Of a stretch of DNA of 17,689 bases, positions 1 to 7,928 are shown one piece after another; positions within the stretch are counted from its first letter, which is position 1; every line of letters starts with the position of its first letter. Below the pieces are notes generated by a model. The model was not told the DNA's origin. It did not search any database and worked only from the letters and a program-made list of their open reading frames with translations. This stretch comes from CAYRFQ01 sp964423615. Lineage in GTDB: Bacteria; Planctomycetota; Planctomycetia; Gemmatales; Gemmataceae. The stretch covers positions 1 to 17,689 of the forward strand of contig CAYRFQ010000136.1 of the NCBI GenBank assembly GCA_964423615.1. Direction: 5' to 3'. Position numbers and translations under genes: made by a program.

Positions 1-1
1 C

Positions 2-91
2 CGGGACTTTTTGCGGCGGGCGTATCCAACGTCGCTGCCCAAAGGAGGGGAACCGGCTGTGGGCCCGGAAGAACTGTCCAGTTCTGACTAG
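2..91 (+). CDS. Possible C-terminal end of a truncated gene
   Basis: Frame 2 is open from the left edge to a TAG at 89-91. It would encode about 29 residues reading RDFLRRAYPTSLPKGG and then an acidic, serine-rich tail ending in ELSSSD. The composition resembles a real hydrophilic C-terminus, but the stretch is too short to assign to a family and the start lies outside the window. Frame 3 is open longer but is rich in Cys, Arg and Trp and looks non-coding. The call is weak. Confidence 0.3.
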   Translation, partial: RDFLRRAYPTSLPKGGEPAVGPEELSSSD

Positions 92-337
92 AGCAATTCA
101 AAGTTGTATTCGAGGCTTGAGAGTTCACTTTGCATGTCCCCACGATTGGGTGACACTCACAGGAAGAGCCAATAATCATACGAGACGCCTCCGAACCGCT
201 CGAGCACACCCCCAGTTCTTGTGCTCTCCCCTGACGAGGTCAAAGTCGCTGCTGGCTTGTTGTATAAATCGAAAGCATTCCAGTTCATCTTTGAGAGCCC
301 CGAGATTTCTTCCGAAATGCAAAGCAGTGGTCACGAT

Positions 338-729
338 TTAGCCCTCGCGAACTGGCAAGCGTACACGCACGGGCGGGCTGTCGACCTACCAGATGGGGTC
401 TTCTTGGGTCTACTGCTGAGCCAACGTTTGCTGAAGGCGTTGTTTAACAGCCCACAAGTTGGCAGCTTGTTGGACGAATGTGGAACAATGAACTTCCACA
501 ATCGGGGAAATGCGTCGGTGTGGTGTCGTCGGAAATATCAGAAGATTTGAGAGTCTTTGTCCATCTCCAAGAATTCGCCGACGAGTTTGATGTTGATGAT
601 CTCGCTATCGTCGACCAACGGCTTGGGGTCGCGTTGGCGAAGTCGATCCAGACGATGTTGTTGGATGTAGTCGTCTACCAAGCAAAAGACACTCAAGATA
701 AAATCGTCGAGGGTCATGGTGGAACTCAT
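338..729 (-). pseudogene. Decayed IS982-family transposase
   Basis: The minus strand from 729 encodes an intact-looking IS982-type N-terminus: MTLDDFILSVFCLVDD, then RLRQRDPKPLVDDSEI, then VGEFLEMDKDSQIF. A TGA follows at 538-540. The same frame continues with YFRRHHTDAFPRLW; the reading then shifts frame near 496 into EVHCSTFVQQAANLWAVKQR and LQQTLAQQ. Further stops occur at 410-412 and 386-388. A second shift near 365 restores VYACQFARA, which matches the family's cysteine/phenylalanine/arginine block after VDS. Similarity fades below about 340, so the catalytic C-terminal half is missing or unrecognisable; the sequence down to about 92 may be more of the remnant. I could not define terminal inverted repeats. 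At least two frameshifts and three stops make it a dead copy. Family assignment rests on remembered IS982 motifs. Confidence 0.8.
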
Positions 730-781
730 GGGTCCAAGAAATAAGTCGATATTCTTGAAGCGAACGAGTCCGCCTACCCGT

Positions 782-805
782 AAAAAAACCGAGTCTCAAA
801 ACTGG
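782..805 (-). terminator. Probable intrinsic terminator of the PP2C gene
   Basis: On the minus strand, starting 13 bases after the phosphatase stop, CCAGT and ACTcGG form a five-pair stem with one bulged base and a six-base loop. Seven T residues (A7 at 782-788 on the plus strand) follow directly. The stem is short but the U-tract is good. Confidence 0.5.
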
Positions 806-818
806 CACAACGCGTTGA

Positions 819-1556
819 TTACGTCTTCTCGAATGCCAAGACGATGCACGTGACGTTATCCTTGGAACCGCGTTCGAGCGCCATGTCGACCAATTGTTCT
901 GCCCAGGCTTGGACGTTCGGAAACTCCTTGGCCCCTTCACGCAAGTCGTCGTCGGTGATGTGATTGGTAAGACCATCGGTGGCCAGCAACAAGCGATCAC
1001 CGGCTTGGGCTTTGAACGAGAGGATGTCGGGTCCGTCGTTGGTCTCGGCGCATCCAAGAAATTTGTGTAGGACGTGTTGGTAAGGGCTTTCTTTGGCTTC
1101 TTCAGGGGTCAACGCTCCTGCCATCACGAGGGCTTGGGCGACCGAATGGTCGACGGTCAGAAGCTTGACCTCGTTGTCCCGAATGAGGTAGGCACGACTA
1201 TCCCCGAGGTTGCCGATGGTGACTTCGCTATTCCGTTCTTGAGCGAGAACGGCTGTCGTGCCCATACGATGCCCTGCGGGCTGGTTCTTCCCGGCATCGA
1301 CGATGGCCTGGTTGGCTTTGGTCATGGCCGCCTGGATGGCCTCGGCGCAGTCTTGTTGCGACGCGAGCCCGTCTTCGACGATCTTGGGAATGATCTCCAC
1401 AGCCATTGTACTTGCTTGCTCGCCGCCCTCTTGACCACCCATTCCGTCGGCCACGACGAAGAGATGATTCTTCATGTCTACGACAAAATTGTCTTCGTTG
1501 TTTTCGCGAGCACCCTGTGCCGTGCGACTACCGACAAACAGAACCAAATCGGCCAT
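819..1556 (-). CDS. PP2C-family serine/threonine protein phosphatase
   Basis: A 245-residue, single-domain PP2C (PPM) phosphatase, about the usual size for bacterial stand-alone members such as PrpC/Stp. These metal-dependent cytosolic enzymes remove phosphate from Ser/Thr, usually opposing Hanks-type kinases. Visible motifs in order: RENNEDN near residues 17-23, VVADGMGG at about 35-42 with a metal-binding Asp, GTTA near 100, GNLGDSRAYL, ATDGL near 193, and DNVT near the C-terminus with the last metal Asp. No transmembrane segment or FHA domain is fused to it. The ATG at 1554-1556 follows a strong GGAGGAG ribosome site, which fixes the start. No kinase gene is present in the window, so its partner must be elsewhere. 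It is divergent from the polyketide cassette across roughly 250-320 bases and ends towards the IS remnant. Confidence 0.95.
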   Translation of the reverse strand: MADLVLFVGSRTAQGARENNEDNFVVDMKNHLFVVADGMGGQEGGEQASTMAVEIIPKIVEDGLASQQDCAEAIQAAMTKANQAIVDAGKNQPAGHRMGTTAVLAQERNSEVTIGNLGDSRAYLIRDNEVKLLTVDHSVAQALVMAGALTPEEAKESPYQHVLHKFLGCAETNDGPDILSFKAQAGDRLLLATDGLTNHITDDDLREGAKEFPNVQAWAEQLVDMALERGSKDNVTCIVLAFEKT

Positions 1557-1878
1557 GGTTCTTCTCCTCCATCTTCATCCTGTTGCTGAGCGTGAGTTGG
1601 GAAGGGTTGCCAGCCACGGGAAGCCTTTATTGTGAATATTCGAATCTCCAACAACGTCTCTCTGTGCCATGCACGACATAGCTATAAAGAAAGTATTGCT
1701 GGATGGTTCGGGTAAAACAGGATTTGTGCATCTCCAGGAAATGGATTCGTTGAGCGTCACCCTCTCTCAGGCATGAACCTACTCGGAAAGTGCCTGCACT
1801 ATGGAATTTCATTGTAAGCAAGTTTCCGAGCGTCTGGGCAAAAACTTTCCGCGGAAGTCCAAATTTGGGCGAGAAACA

Positions 1879-2844
1879 ATGAACGATAACATCGGCTTCG
1901 CCGGAGATTCGTCTTTAGGAATAATCCGGTCGGTTCTAAACGAGTGTGGCGCTGGCTTGTCGAATTCCTTTGCAAGCGGGGTCAACAACCTGGCCTGGAT
2001 TTCTCTGGGCAGGTCGTTGACCTCGCATAAGACTGGCTCGTCAGCTGACTCCACCAACGCGACTACCTACAGCATAAACAATCAAGCGAATCTTAGGTCC
2101 TTCACTAACTTCTTCAGTCTTAGAAATCGGCAACGCCAGCCGGAAGTCATGGACCAACCTGGCCTCGATCCACGCGCCCACACGCGAGCCTTGAGCGGGT
2201 TGTCGCGTCTGAATCTTTGGAGCAACAGTGTTGGAATCCTTTGGCCCGCAATCCGAGACCTGAGCCGACGAGTCAATCGTCGATTGCGAGTGTTGGATGT
2301 CGCCACAGGGGGTGGGGACATTCCCATCCGGCTTTGGCAAAAGGCTCAGCGAAGCGGTGTCGGCTTGGACATTGCTGGGTGTGACCTTAGCCCCGTTGCT
2401 TTGGAACACGCAAGAACCCGAGCAAGCCAACTTGGTGCCGAAGTGACTTTCTTCCAACACGACATTATACGTTCGCAAATCCCTGACGGGTATGATATTG
2501 TAGTCAGTTCGTTGTTTCTCCATCATCTCGACGAGTTGCAGGCGGTGGCTTTATTGAAACAGGCGTCACAATCGGCGACTCATCTTGTTCTCATCAATGA
2601 CCTACGGCGAAGCTTGATGGGGCTCCTTTTAGCCGTGCTGGCTTCTCGATTCTTGACATTTTCTTCTGTCGTCCGTGTCGATGCTCCGTTGTCTGTGCGA
2701 GCGGCGTTCACACTCCCCGAAGCTAAAGAACTTGCCGATAAGGCAGGTTTAATGAATGCCCAAGTTGTTCCGAAATGGCCTTTTCGGTTCCTACTGTCTT
2801 GGGAAAAAAGGCAAGGCACAGCGTCCGGCGCGAGATCCAATTAA
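1879..2844 (+). CDS. Class I SAM-dependent methyltransferase (type III PKS cassette)
   Basis: A Rossmann-fold SAM methyltransferase. In the reading frame counted from the ATG at 1801, motif I is VLDVATGGGD (residues 164-173), AGCDLSP (about 192-198) supplies the acidic SAM-binding residue, and VVSSLFLHHLD (234-244) is the post-II region. The C-terminal half is the type found beside bacterial type III synthases, and it probably methylates a hydroxyl or ring carbon of the polyketide product (inference). The start is uncertain. In-frame ATGs occur at 1801, 1879 and 2149, none with a convincing ribosome site. The family-like block RQPEVMDQPGLD spans the last ATG, so 2149 would cut it, while the roughly 85 residues after 1879 look poorly conserved and Ser/Asn-rich. 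The stop is 40 bases before the oxidoreductase start, consistent with an operon. Confidence 0.85.
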   Translation: MNDNIGFAGDSSLGIIRSVLNECGAGLSNSFASGVNNLAWISLGRSLTSHKTGSSADSTNATTYSINNQANLRSFTNFFSLRNRQRQPEVMDQPGLDPRAHTRALSGLSRLNLWSNSVGILWPAIRDLSRRVNRRLRVLDVATGGGDIPIRLWQKAQRSGVGLDIAGCDLSPVALEHARTRASQLGAEVTFFQHDIIRSQIPDGYDIVVSSLFLHHLDELQAVALLKQASQSATHLVLINDLRRSLMGLLLAVLASRFLTFSSVVRVDAPLSVRAAFTLPEAKELADKAGLMNAQVVPKWPFRFLLSWEKRQGTASGARSN

Positions 2845-2884
2845 TACTAAACTTAGCACATACTTTGTTGGGAAAACTGCAGAA

Positions 2885-4114
2885 ATGTCATTATCTGTTG
2901 AGGCTGTGATTATCGGCGGCGGTCCTGCTGGCTGCGTGACGGCTTTGTTGTTGGCTCGTGCAGGTTGGACGGTCGCTCTGGTCGAACAAAAACCGTTTCC
3001 TCGGCGGAAAGTCTGCGGCGAGTACTTGTCCGCGACAAACTGGCCTCTCTTGGATCAACTTGGTCTGTCGCCCGATTTTCGCGAGAAGGCCGGTCCCGTT
3101 GTGGATCGAGTTGGTCTTTTCGCCGGACAAACGATCCTTCAGACGAACATTCCCCGCCCCAACCCATCCACTGGCGGTCAACGAAGTACGCCTGCTCCAT
3201 GCGGACGCGCTCTCTCCCGCGAACACCTGGACACTTGGCTCTTGGAAGAAGGCCGAAAGGCTGGCGTGTCTGTCCTCCAGCCGTATTCGGCAAAAGCAAT
3301 GCAAAGGATCGGTGACGAATACGAGTGTCTGCTGCGGCATGCAACGAACAAAACCCCTGTTACTTTGCGTTCTCCCATTGTGATCGCTGCCCACGGATCA
3401 TGGGAAGTCGGCTCCCTCTCGACGCAACCAGAACGAACACCCCCAAGGCCGAGTGATCTTTTCGGATTCAAGGCTCACTACGACAATAGCGACTTGTCCG
3501 AGGGACTGATGCCATTGTTGGTATTCCCGGGCGGTTATGGAGGCATGGTTCATTGTGATGACGGGCGGGTGAGCATTTCGCTTTGCATCCGTCGGGATCA
3601 TTTGTCGCGCATTCGCGAAGGCGATATCCCGGCGGGTGAGGCCGTCATCGAGTACGTCAAGGACTGTTGTCTTGGTGTGCAACAATCGCTTGCACGAGCG
3701 AAAGAACGTGGTCCGTGGCTGGCAACGGGACCCATACGTCCTGGAATTCGGGTTTCTGGGAACTCCGAAAGCGTGGGGGTGTTCCGCGTCGGAAATGCTG
3801 CAGGAGAAGCTCACCCCATCGTGGCCGAGGGAATCACCATGGCCATGCAAGGTGGGTGGTTGTTGGCCAATCATTTACAGCAATGGAAAGAACAGAGGCG
3901 TTCGATTGCCGAGTTGAGGTCCGTGTCTATGAATTACGCGAAGGCCTGGCGAACCAACTTCGGACCACGGCTGCGAACTGCATCGGTCCTGGCCCAGTGG
4001 GCCACACGACAAACGACTGTTTCTATGACTCTGCCCATGTTACGGTGGTTTCCACGAATCTTGTATTGGGGAGCCAAGATGAGCGGGAAAGCGACGACTG
4101 TTGTGTCGAGGTAA
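2885..4114 (+). CDS. FAD-dependent oxidoreductase, geranylgeranyl-reductase/hydroxylase-like
   Basis: A 409-residue flavoprotein of the PHBH/geranylgeranyl-reductase superfamily. The N-terminal dinucleotide fold has VIIGGGPAGCVTALLLARAG (about residues 8-27, GxGxxG at 11-16) with the ribose-binding Glu at 34. KVCGEYLS follows at 42-49, a cysteine motif of this subfamily. GRALSREHLDTWLL (107-120) and the second FAD motif RVGNAAGEAHPIVAEG (301-316, Asn replacing the usual Asp of GD) complete the pattern. It probably hydroxylates or reduces the product of the adjacent polyketide synthase (inference from context and from analogous synthase/methyltransferase/flavoprotein sets). The frame is open from 2756, inside the methyltransferase gene, but the ATG at 2885 sits immediately before the FAD fold and is preferred. 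A 48-base gap separates it from the synthase. Confidence 0.9.
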   Translation: MSLSVEAVIIGGGPAGCVTALLLARAGWTVALVEQKPFPRRKVCGEYLSATNWPLLDQLGLSPDFREKAGPVVDRVGLFAGQTILQTNIPRPNPSTGGQRSTPAPCGRALSREHLDTWLLEEGRKAGVSVLQPYSAKAMQRIGDEYECLLRHATNKTPVTLRSPIVIAAHGSWEVGSLSTQPERTPPRPSDLFGFKAHYDNSDLSEGLMPLLVFPGGYGGMVHCDDGRVSISLCIRRDHLSRIREGDIPAGEAVIEYVKDCCLGVQQSLARAKERGPWLATGPIRPGIRVSGNSESVGVFRVGNAAGEAHPIVAEGITMAMQGGWLLANHLQQWKEQRRSIAELRSVSMNYAKAWRTNFGPRLRTASVLAQWATRQTTVSMTLPMLRWFPRILYWGAKMSGKATTVVSR

Positions 4115-4162
4115 CAGACTTACGCCCGAAATCTCTGTTGGATTTTCATCTAAGGAACGACT

Positions 4163-5269
4163 ATGGCATTCGCAATCCAAGGAATCGGTACAGCGGTGCC
4201 GCCTACAAAACTAACTCGTGAAGAGAGCATTCGCATCGCTGAAGCTCTTGGGTACGCGACAGAAGACCACGCGACCTGGCTCCCGTTGATGTACGAAAAC
4301 ACCGGAATCAAGACTCGACACATTTTCTTTCCCCAAGAAGTCGTCCAGGACGTCATCGAGACCACGACCCATTCGGGTTCGGTCTTTCTTCCGACGGGAA
4401 AGCTGGGGGATCAAGGCCCCACGACACACCAGCGGATGGAACACTACGCCAAGTACGCCAAGCCGCTTGCGATCAAAGCTGCAACTCGAGCGATCGAACG
4501 AGCCGGGATCTCGAAAGACCGCTTGACCCATCTCATAACCGTATCCTGCACGGGGTTCGAAGCGCCTGGTGTGGACATCGCCCTGATCACCGAGCTAGAG
4601 CTTCCCCCGATGCTCGAACGAACTCATGTCGGATACATGGGGTGCCACGGATCGCTAAATGGGTTGCGAGTTGCGAACGCTTTTACGACCGCAGGCCCGG
4701 ATGCCTGTGTGCTTTTATGTGCGGTCGAGCTATGCAGTCTCCACTATCACTACGGTTGGGAGCCACAGAGACTCATCGCCAATGCCTTGTTTGCCGACGG
4801 CGCGGCTGCCGTGGTTGGTACGTCTGGGGAAAACGTCTCAACAGATACTTGGGCCGTCACGGCTTCGGGGTCGTATGTTCTTCCGCACACCCAGGACGCA
4901 ATGACATGGACAGTTGGCGATCATGGATTCTGCATGACCCTCTCGAAGAAACTCCCTGAGCTTATTCGCACGAACTTGAAGCCGTGGCTCTCGAAGTGGC
5001 TTGGTCGCTCTGGCCTGGATATTTCCAACGTCGGGTCGTGGGCCGTTCATCCGGGTGGCCCGGCGATTCTCGAAGCGGTGGAAAGCGGTCTCGACCTTCC
5101 ACCAAACGCCCTTTCGTATTCGCGGGACGTCTTGGCCCGCTACGGCAACATGTCGTCACCAACGGTCTTATTCGTTCTCGATCGAATGCGAACGGCAAAG
5201 GCCGCACTTCCCTGTGTGGTTTTGGGTTTCGGCCCAGGTTTGACTGCCGAGGTTGCTTTGGTACGTTGA
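4163..5269 (+). CDS. Type III polyketide synthase (chalcone/stilbene synthase family)
   Basis: A 368-residue homodimeric-type ketosynthase of the chalcone synthase superfamily, of normal length. It loads an acyl-CoA starter on a cysteine and extends it with malonyl-CoA, giving pyrones, resorcinols or related aromatics. The catalytic triad is visible: Cys161 in GYMGCHGSLNGLR, His296 in WAVHPGGPAIL and Asn329 in YGNMSSPTVL. GFGPGL, the C-terminal signature loop, is at 355-360, and GDHGFCMTLS (252-261) covers the region lining the active site. The GCHG context, with His directly after the nucleophile, differs from plant enzymes, where Phe is usual. An AAGGA ribosome site lies six bases before the ATG. 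As third gene after the methyltransferase and oxidoreductase it defines the pathway. Chain length and starter cannot be predicted reliably from sequence alone. Confidence 0.95.
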   Translation: MAFAIQGIGTAVPPTKLTREESIRIAEALGYATEDHATWLPLMYENTGIKTRHIFFPQEVVQDVIETTTHSGSVFLPTGKLGDQGPTTHQRMEHYAKYAKPLAIKAATRAIERAGISKDRLTHLITVSCTGFEAPGVDIALITELELPPMLERTHVGYMGCHGSLNGLRVANAFTTAGPDACVLLCAVELCSLHYHYGWEPQRLIANALFADGAAAVVGTSGENVSTDTWAVTASGSYVLPHTQDAMTWTVGDHGFCMTLSKKLPELIRTNLKPWLSKWLGRSGLDISNVGSWAVHPGGPAILEAVESGLDLPPNALSYSRDVLARYGNMSSPTVLFVLDRMRTAKAALPCVVLGFGPGLTAEVALVR

Positions 5270-5344
5270 TCCGTCTGAATATTTCCTATAATGAAACAAT
5301 ATTTTACTGGGTGTCGTACAAGGGCTTTAGCACTGGGCTGACGA

Positions 5345-5509
5345 ATGAAGGAGTCTGATCCGCAGTCGAGCGGATACGCCCACGACGACAATTGGTCGCC
5401 CTTTCGGAGCTTACGCGATACATTAAGCTCCAGTCTGTTACCCAGTCAATCACATACGATGAAGACAGATCATCAACGCGAACTCGAGCAACTAAGTCAT
5501 GGCTATTGA
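5345..5509 (+). CDS. Candidate small ORF overlapping the SEC-C/TPR gene
   Basis: An ATG at 5345 opens a 54-residue frame that ends with TGA at 5507-5509, overlapping the next gene's ATG (5499) by 11 bases in another frame. The peptide starts MKESDPQSSGYAHDDNW and ends KTDHQRELEQLSHGY. It is hydrophilic and unlike typical out-of-frame noise, but there is no clear ribosome site and I recognise no family. If translated, it could couple translation into the SEC-C/TPR gene, whose own ribosome site is weak. The rest of the 5270-5498 gap shows nothing I can name. Confidence 0.25.
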   Translation: MKESDPQSSGYAHDDNWSPFRSLRDTLSSSLLPSQSHTMKTDHQRELEQLSHGY

Positions 5510-7595
5510 TCCTTATGCCTCCTGCCCGTGCGGAAGCGGCAAGAAATTCAAATGGTGCTGTCAAGCTATCCACGGACAAATCGAACAAGCCTTCATGCAA
5601 GCCAACCAAGGCCAACATGAGGTGGCCTTACGAACCCTCGATGCCGTCATCGCGGCCAACCCGAACAACCCCGAGCCGCTCGGACGCAAGGCCCAATTGT
5701 TGTTCATGCAAGGCCGGTCGGACGAAGCCGAGGAGGCTCTCGACAAGTCCTTCGAACTAAATCCGAATTACCCTTTCGGTCACTACCTTCGTGCGAGGGT
5801 GCGACTCGAAGAAGGAGAAATCCGTGGAGCCTTGCTGCTGTTCCGCAAAGCCGCGCAGCATTACGATGCCAGTGCCCACGGGACACTCGCGATGCTTTAT
5901 GCCTCCATCTGCGAGTGTGAGATGCGCCTCAATCGTCCAGTCGCCAGCCGAATGGCCATTCGCTTGGCGATCAAACACGATTCGTCGATCAGCGAATTCC
6001 ACAAGATGGAACAAGGTTTGTTCGGAAAAGAAGCTCAGCTTCCGCCTGTGGCCAAACAAGAATATCACTACAAAACCGTCCCGGCAGGGACTCCCAAAAA
6101 AGAGAAAGCTGCGTGGCAACAAGCCCTTCTGGCTCAGACGACGGGAAAGTTCGACAGTCCTCTCAAAACCTTCGAGGGAGTCACTGCCAAGGACCCAAAG
6201 AATGCAGCCGCCTGGTACAACCTGGCGTTGACTTGGGCTTGGCTCGGACAAAACGCGGAAGCCCTTAAGGCGCTTGGGAAGTACGTCGAACTCGAAACCG
6301 ACGAAACGGAAGCGGCGAAGGCTTGGGGGTTGGGGGAAGTCTTGCGGTGTGGACCTGGTCTGGAAAAGACTCTCGCAGACCACGTCGAGCACAGCAGAAT
6401 TTATGAATTCCGCGACGGACAACGTGTCGGAAAACTGCTCGACCAGCTGAGCGCAGAAGGCCGGTTGATCGGGAGCCAAATGGACGAAGAGCAGGGAATG
6501 TTCCGAGCCGTCCTGGTCGAGAAACAAACGTCTCTGGTTGGCTCGACTGAGCATCCGCCTTCCCGCTTTGTCGCTTTCGTCCTCATCCTGGGCAGCGCCT
6601 TCCGGCTTTCCTCGACCTGCGAAGATCGTCTGCTCCGAGCAGCTCTCGAACTGGAGCAAATGGGTGGCGGGATTTTCGGTCGGTCGATCTCGGAGGTGGG
6701 GCCCGCCCGCTTCAGCGAAATTCTGTTTGAAGCCATGACTTTTCCTCCGGGACAAGACGACAAAATTGTCATGAGCCAAATCTCCGAGGAAATGGGGAAA
6801 TACTTCGAACAAACGTGGATTCATCAGCCGCGACGTGCCCTCGACAACAAACCCCCGGTGGATGCTCGGGGAGACGCCGTGTTGAGGAAAAAGCTCCTGG
6901 GAGTCATTCTGTTTTTGGAAGAGTGTGCTAAATCCCAGGGATACAGCTACGACTTCGACAAGTTGCGAAACCAACTCAATCTGTTCGAGAAGCCACCTCC
7001 TTCCTCTCAGGTCGGGGGAGTGGTCCGAGAAGTAGCCTCAATGAACGCCGACCAACTGCAAGCGCTGGTAATTGCCGATCTCTCTGACGAAGAACTCGAG
7101 TTGGCGGCGCAAACGGCCAAACGAGTGTCGGCCCAAGATTTATCGATCGAGTTTCTCGAGGGTTTGGTGGCTCGGCCTCCAAACGCCGAAAAACCCGATC
7201 GATTCAACTGGTACAAACAGCTCATTGAATTCAACATCCGGAGCGGACAACTCGATGTGGCCTTGGATCACGTCAACGATGGCGAAAAGCACGACTGTGA
7301 AAACAACGAAGGTCGCCGGCGAAATGATTTCGAATTCTGGCGAGGAAAAGTCCACTCCAAGCGTGGCGAATACCAGGAAGCCCACGATGTATTCGAACGA
7401 TTGATCGAACGGGTTCCTTCGGATTTGAGTTATCGCGGGGCCGCCACAGAAGCGATGCTTGCGGCCAAGCAAGGCGACCAAGCATTAAAGTTTGCTCAGG
7501 GTGGGCTCGACGAAGCCCGAAAGCAACAAGACCCAGACAACGAAGGCTATTTCATGGAACTGACTGAGGCCGCCCAGAAGCTCGCTGGAAAATAA
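5499..7595 (+). CDS. SEC-C zinc motif and tetratricopeptide repeat protein
   Basis: A 698-residue soluble protein. It opens with a SEC-C zinc-binding motif, CPCGSGKKFKWCC (residues 9-21; Cys9, Cys11, Cys20, Cys21), like the C-terminal tail of SecA but placed here at the N-terminus. TPR-like helical pairs follow: about 27-125 (repeats around ALRTLDAVIAANPNNPEPL and AEEALDKSFELNPNYPFGH), another set near 215-275 (FEGVTAKDPKNAAAWYNLAL), and a final set near 585-690. The middle, about 280-480, is a helical region I do not recognise. No signal peptide or membrane segment is visible. TPR arrays usually bind partner proteins, and SEC-C motifs bind zinc and often ribosome- or SecB-like partners; the specific role here is unknown. 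The ATG at 5499 sits right before the zinc motif, which supports the start. It follows the polyketide cassette by 229 bases and is probably separately expressed. Confidence 0.9.
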   Translation: MAIDPYASCPCGSGKKFKWCCQAIHGQIEQAFMQANQGQHEVALRTLDAVIAANPNNPEPLGRKAQLLFMQGRSDEAEEALDKSFELNPNYPFGHYLRARVRLEEGEIRGALLLFRKAAQHYDASAHGTLAMLYASICECEMRLNRPVASRMAIRLAIKHDSSISEFHKMEQGLFGKEAQLPPVAKQEYHYKTVPAGTPKKEKAAWQQALLAQTTGKFDSPLKTFEGVTAKDPKNAAAWYNLALTWAWLGQNAEALKALGKYVELETDETEAAKAWGLGEVLRCGPGLEKTLADHVEHSRIYEFRDGQRVGKLLDQLSAEGRLIGSQMDEEQGMFRAVLVEKQTSLVGSTEHPPSRFVAFVLILGSAFRLSSTCEDRLLRAALELEQMGGGIFGRSISEVGPARFSEILFEAMTFPPGQDDKIVMSQISEEMGKYFEQTWIHQPRRALDNKPPVDARGDAVLRKKLLGVILFLEECAKSQGYSYDFDKLRNQLNLFEKPPPSSQVGGVVREVASMNADQLQALVIADLSDEELELAAQTAKRVSAQDLSIEFLEGLVARPPNAEKPDRFNWYKQLIEFNIRSGQLDVALDHVNDGEKHDCENNEGRRRNDFEFWRGKVHSKRGEYQEAHDVFERLIERVPSDLSYRGAATEAMLAAKQGDQALKFAQGGLDEARKQQDPDNEGYFMELTEAAQKLAGK

Positions 7596-7928
7596 GGCCA
7601 TCGCAAGGAAGTTGAAGTTGGTCCGCTCTGCGAAAAGTTCCATCCCGAAGAGCCGATGCCAAGACAATCGGCAACTCGTATGTCACAAGTCTGGCGTCGG
7701 CTTACCAGCGCTTTGGTTCGTTTTGTTCTGTGGGCAACACTTCTCTCAGGTGTCACGTCGAGTCGAGTCGAGGTCGTTTCCACAACGATCAAGTTGGCCG
7801 TTTGCGCAGGCAGGCGTTGCCAGTGCCACTTATCGCCGAAGTTTCGAAACAGTTCAATTCATGCCACTTACCTTGGAAAGCAGTGGCATGAACCACGAAC
7901 AGATCGGTCAATCAGGTTAACTCGATTC
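7596..7928 (+). other. Intergenic stretch between convergent genes
   Basis: This gap of 333 bases separates the TPR gene (+) from the surface-protein gene (-). No convincing gene was found; the open frames here have no ribosome site or recognisable sequence. It holds a weak six-pair hairpin (GCCGAT at 7652-7657 with ATCGGC at 7667-7672), a strong 11-base inverted repeat listed separately, and a copy of CGATCAAGTTGGCC near 7785-7799 that recurs in the end of the surface-protein gene near 7955-7969. Confidence 0.6.
7858..7892. repeat. Perfect 11-bp inverted repeat, possible bidirectional terminator
   Basis: TTCATGCCACT at 7858-7868 and AGTGGCATGAA at 7882-7892 are exact reverse complements around a 13-base loop. 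The repeat lies between two convergent genes, 36 bases past the stop of the minus-strand surface protein and 262 bases past the TPR stop. A stem-loop terminator or mRNA-end stabiliser is the natural reading, although there is no U-tract on either side. Confidence 0.5.

Noticed and set aside
221..550. Plus-strand open frame of 109 residues with a GTG start.
   Set aside because: It lies opposite the IS982 transposase remnant, whose minus-strand reading gives clear family motifs; no ribosome site and the C-terminus looks non-coding.
808..817. Ten-base palindrome CAACGCGTTG next to the PP2C stop.
   Set aside because: It has no loop to form a useful hairpin, and a single short palindrome here is not informative; the neighbouring stem with the T-run explains termination better.
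1074..1589. Plus-strand open frame of 171 residues.
   Set aside because: It is the antisense shadow of the PP2C phosphatase, which has all family motifs and a strong ribosome site.
5757..6974. Minus-strand open frame of 405 residues.
   Set aside because: It is opposite the SEC-C/TPR gene in a region with strong codon bias; no ribosome site or recognisable domain.
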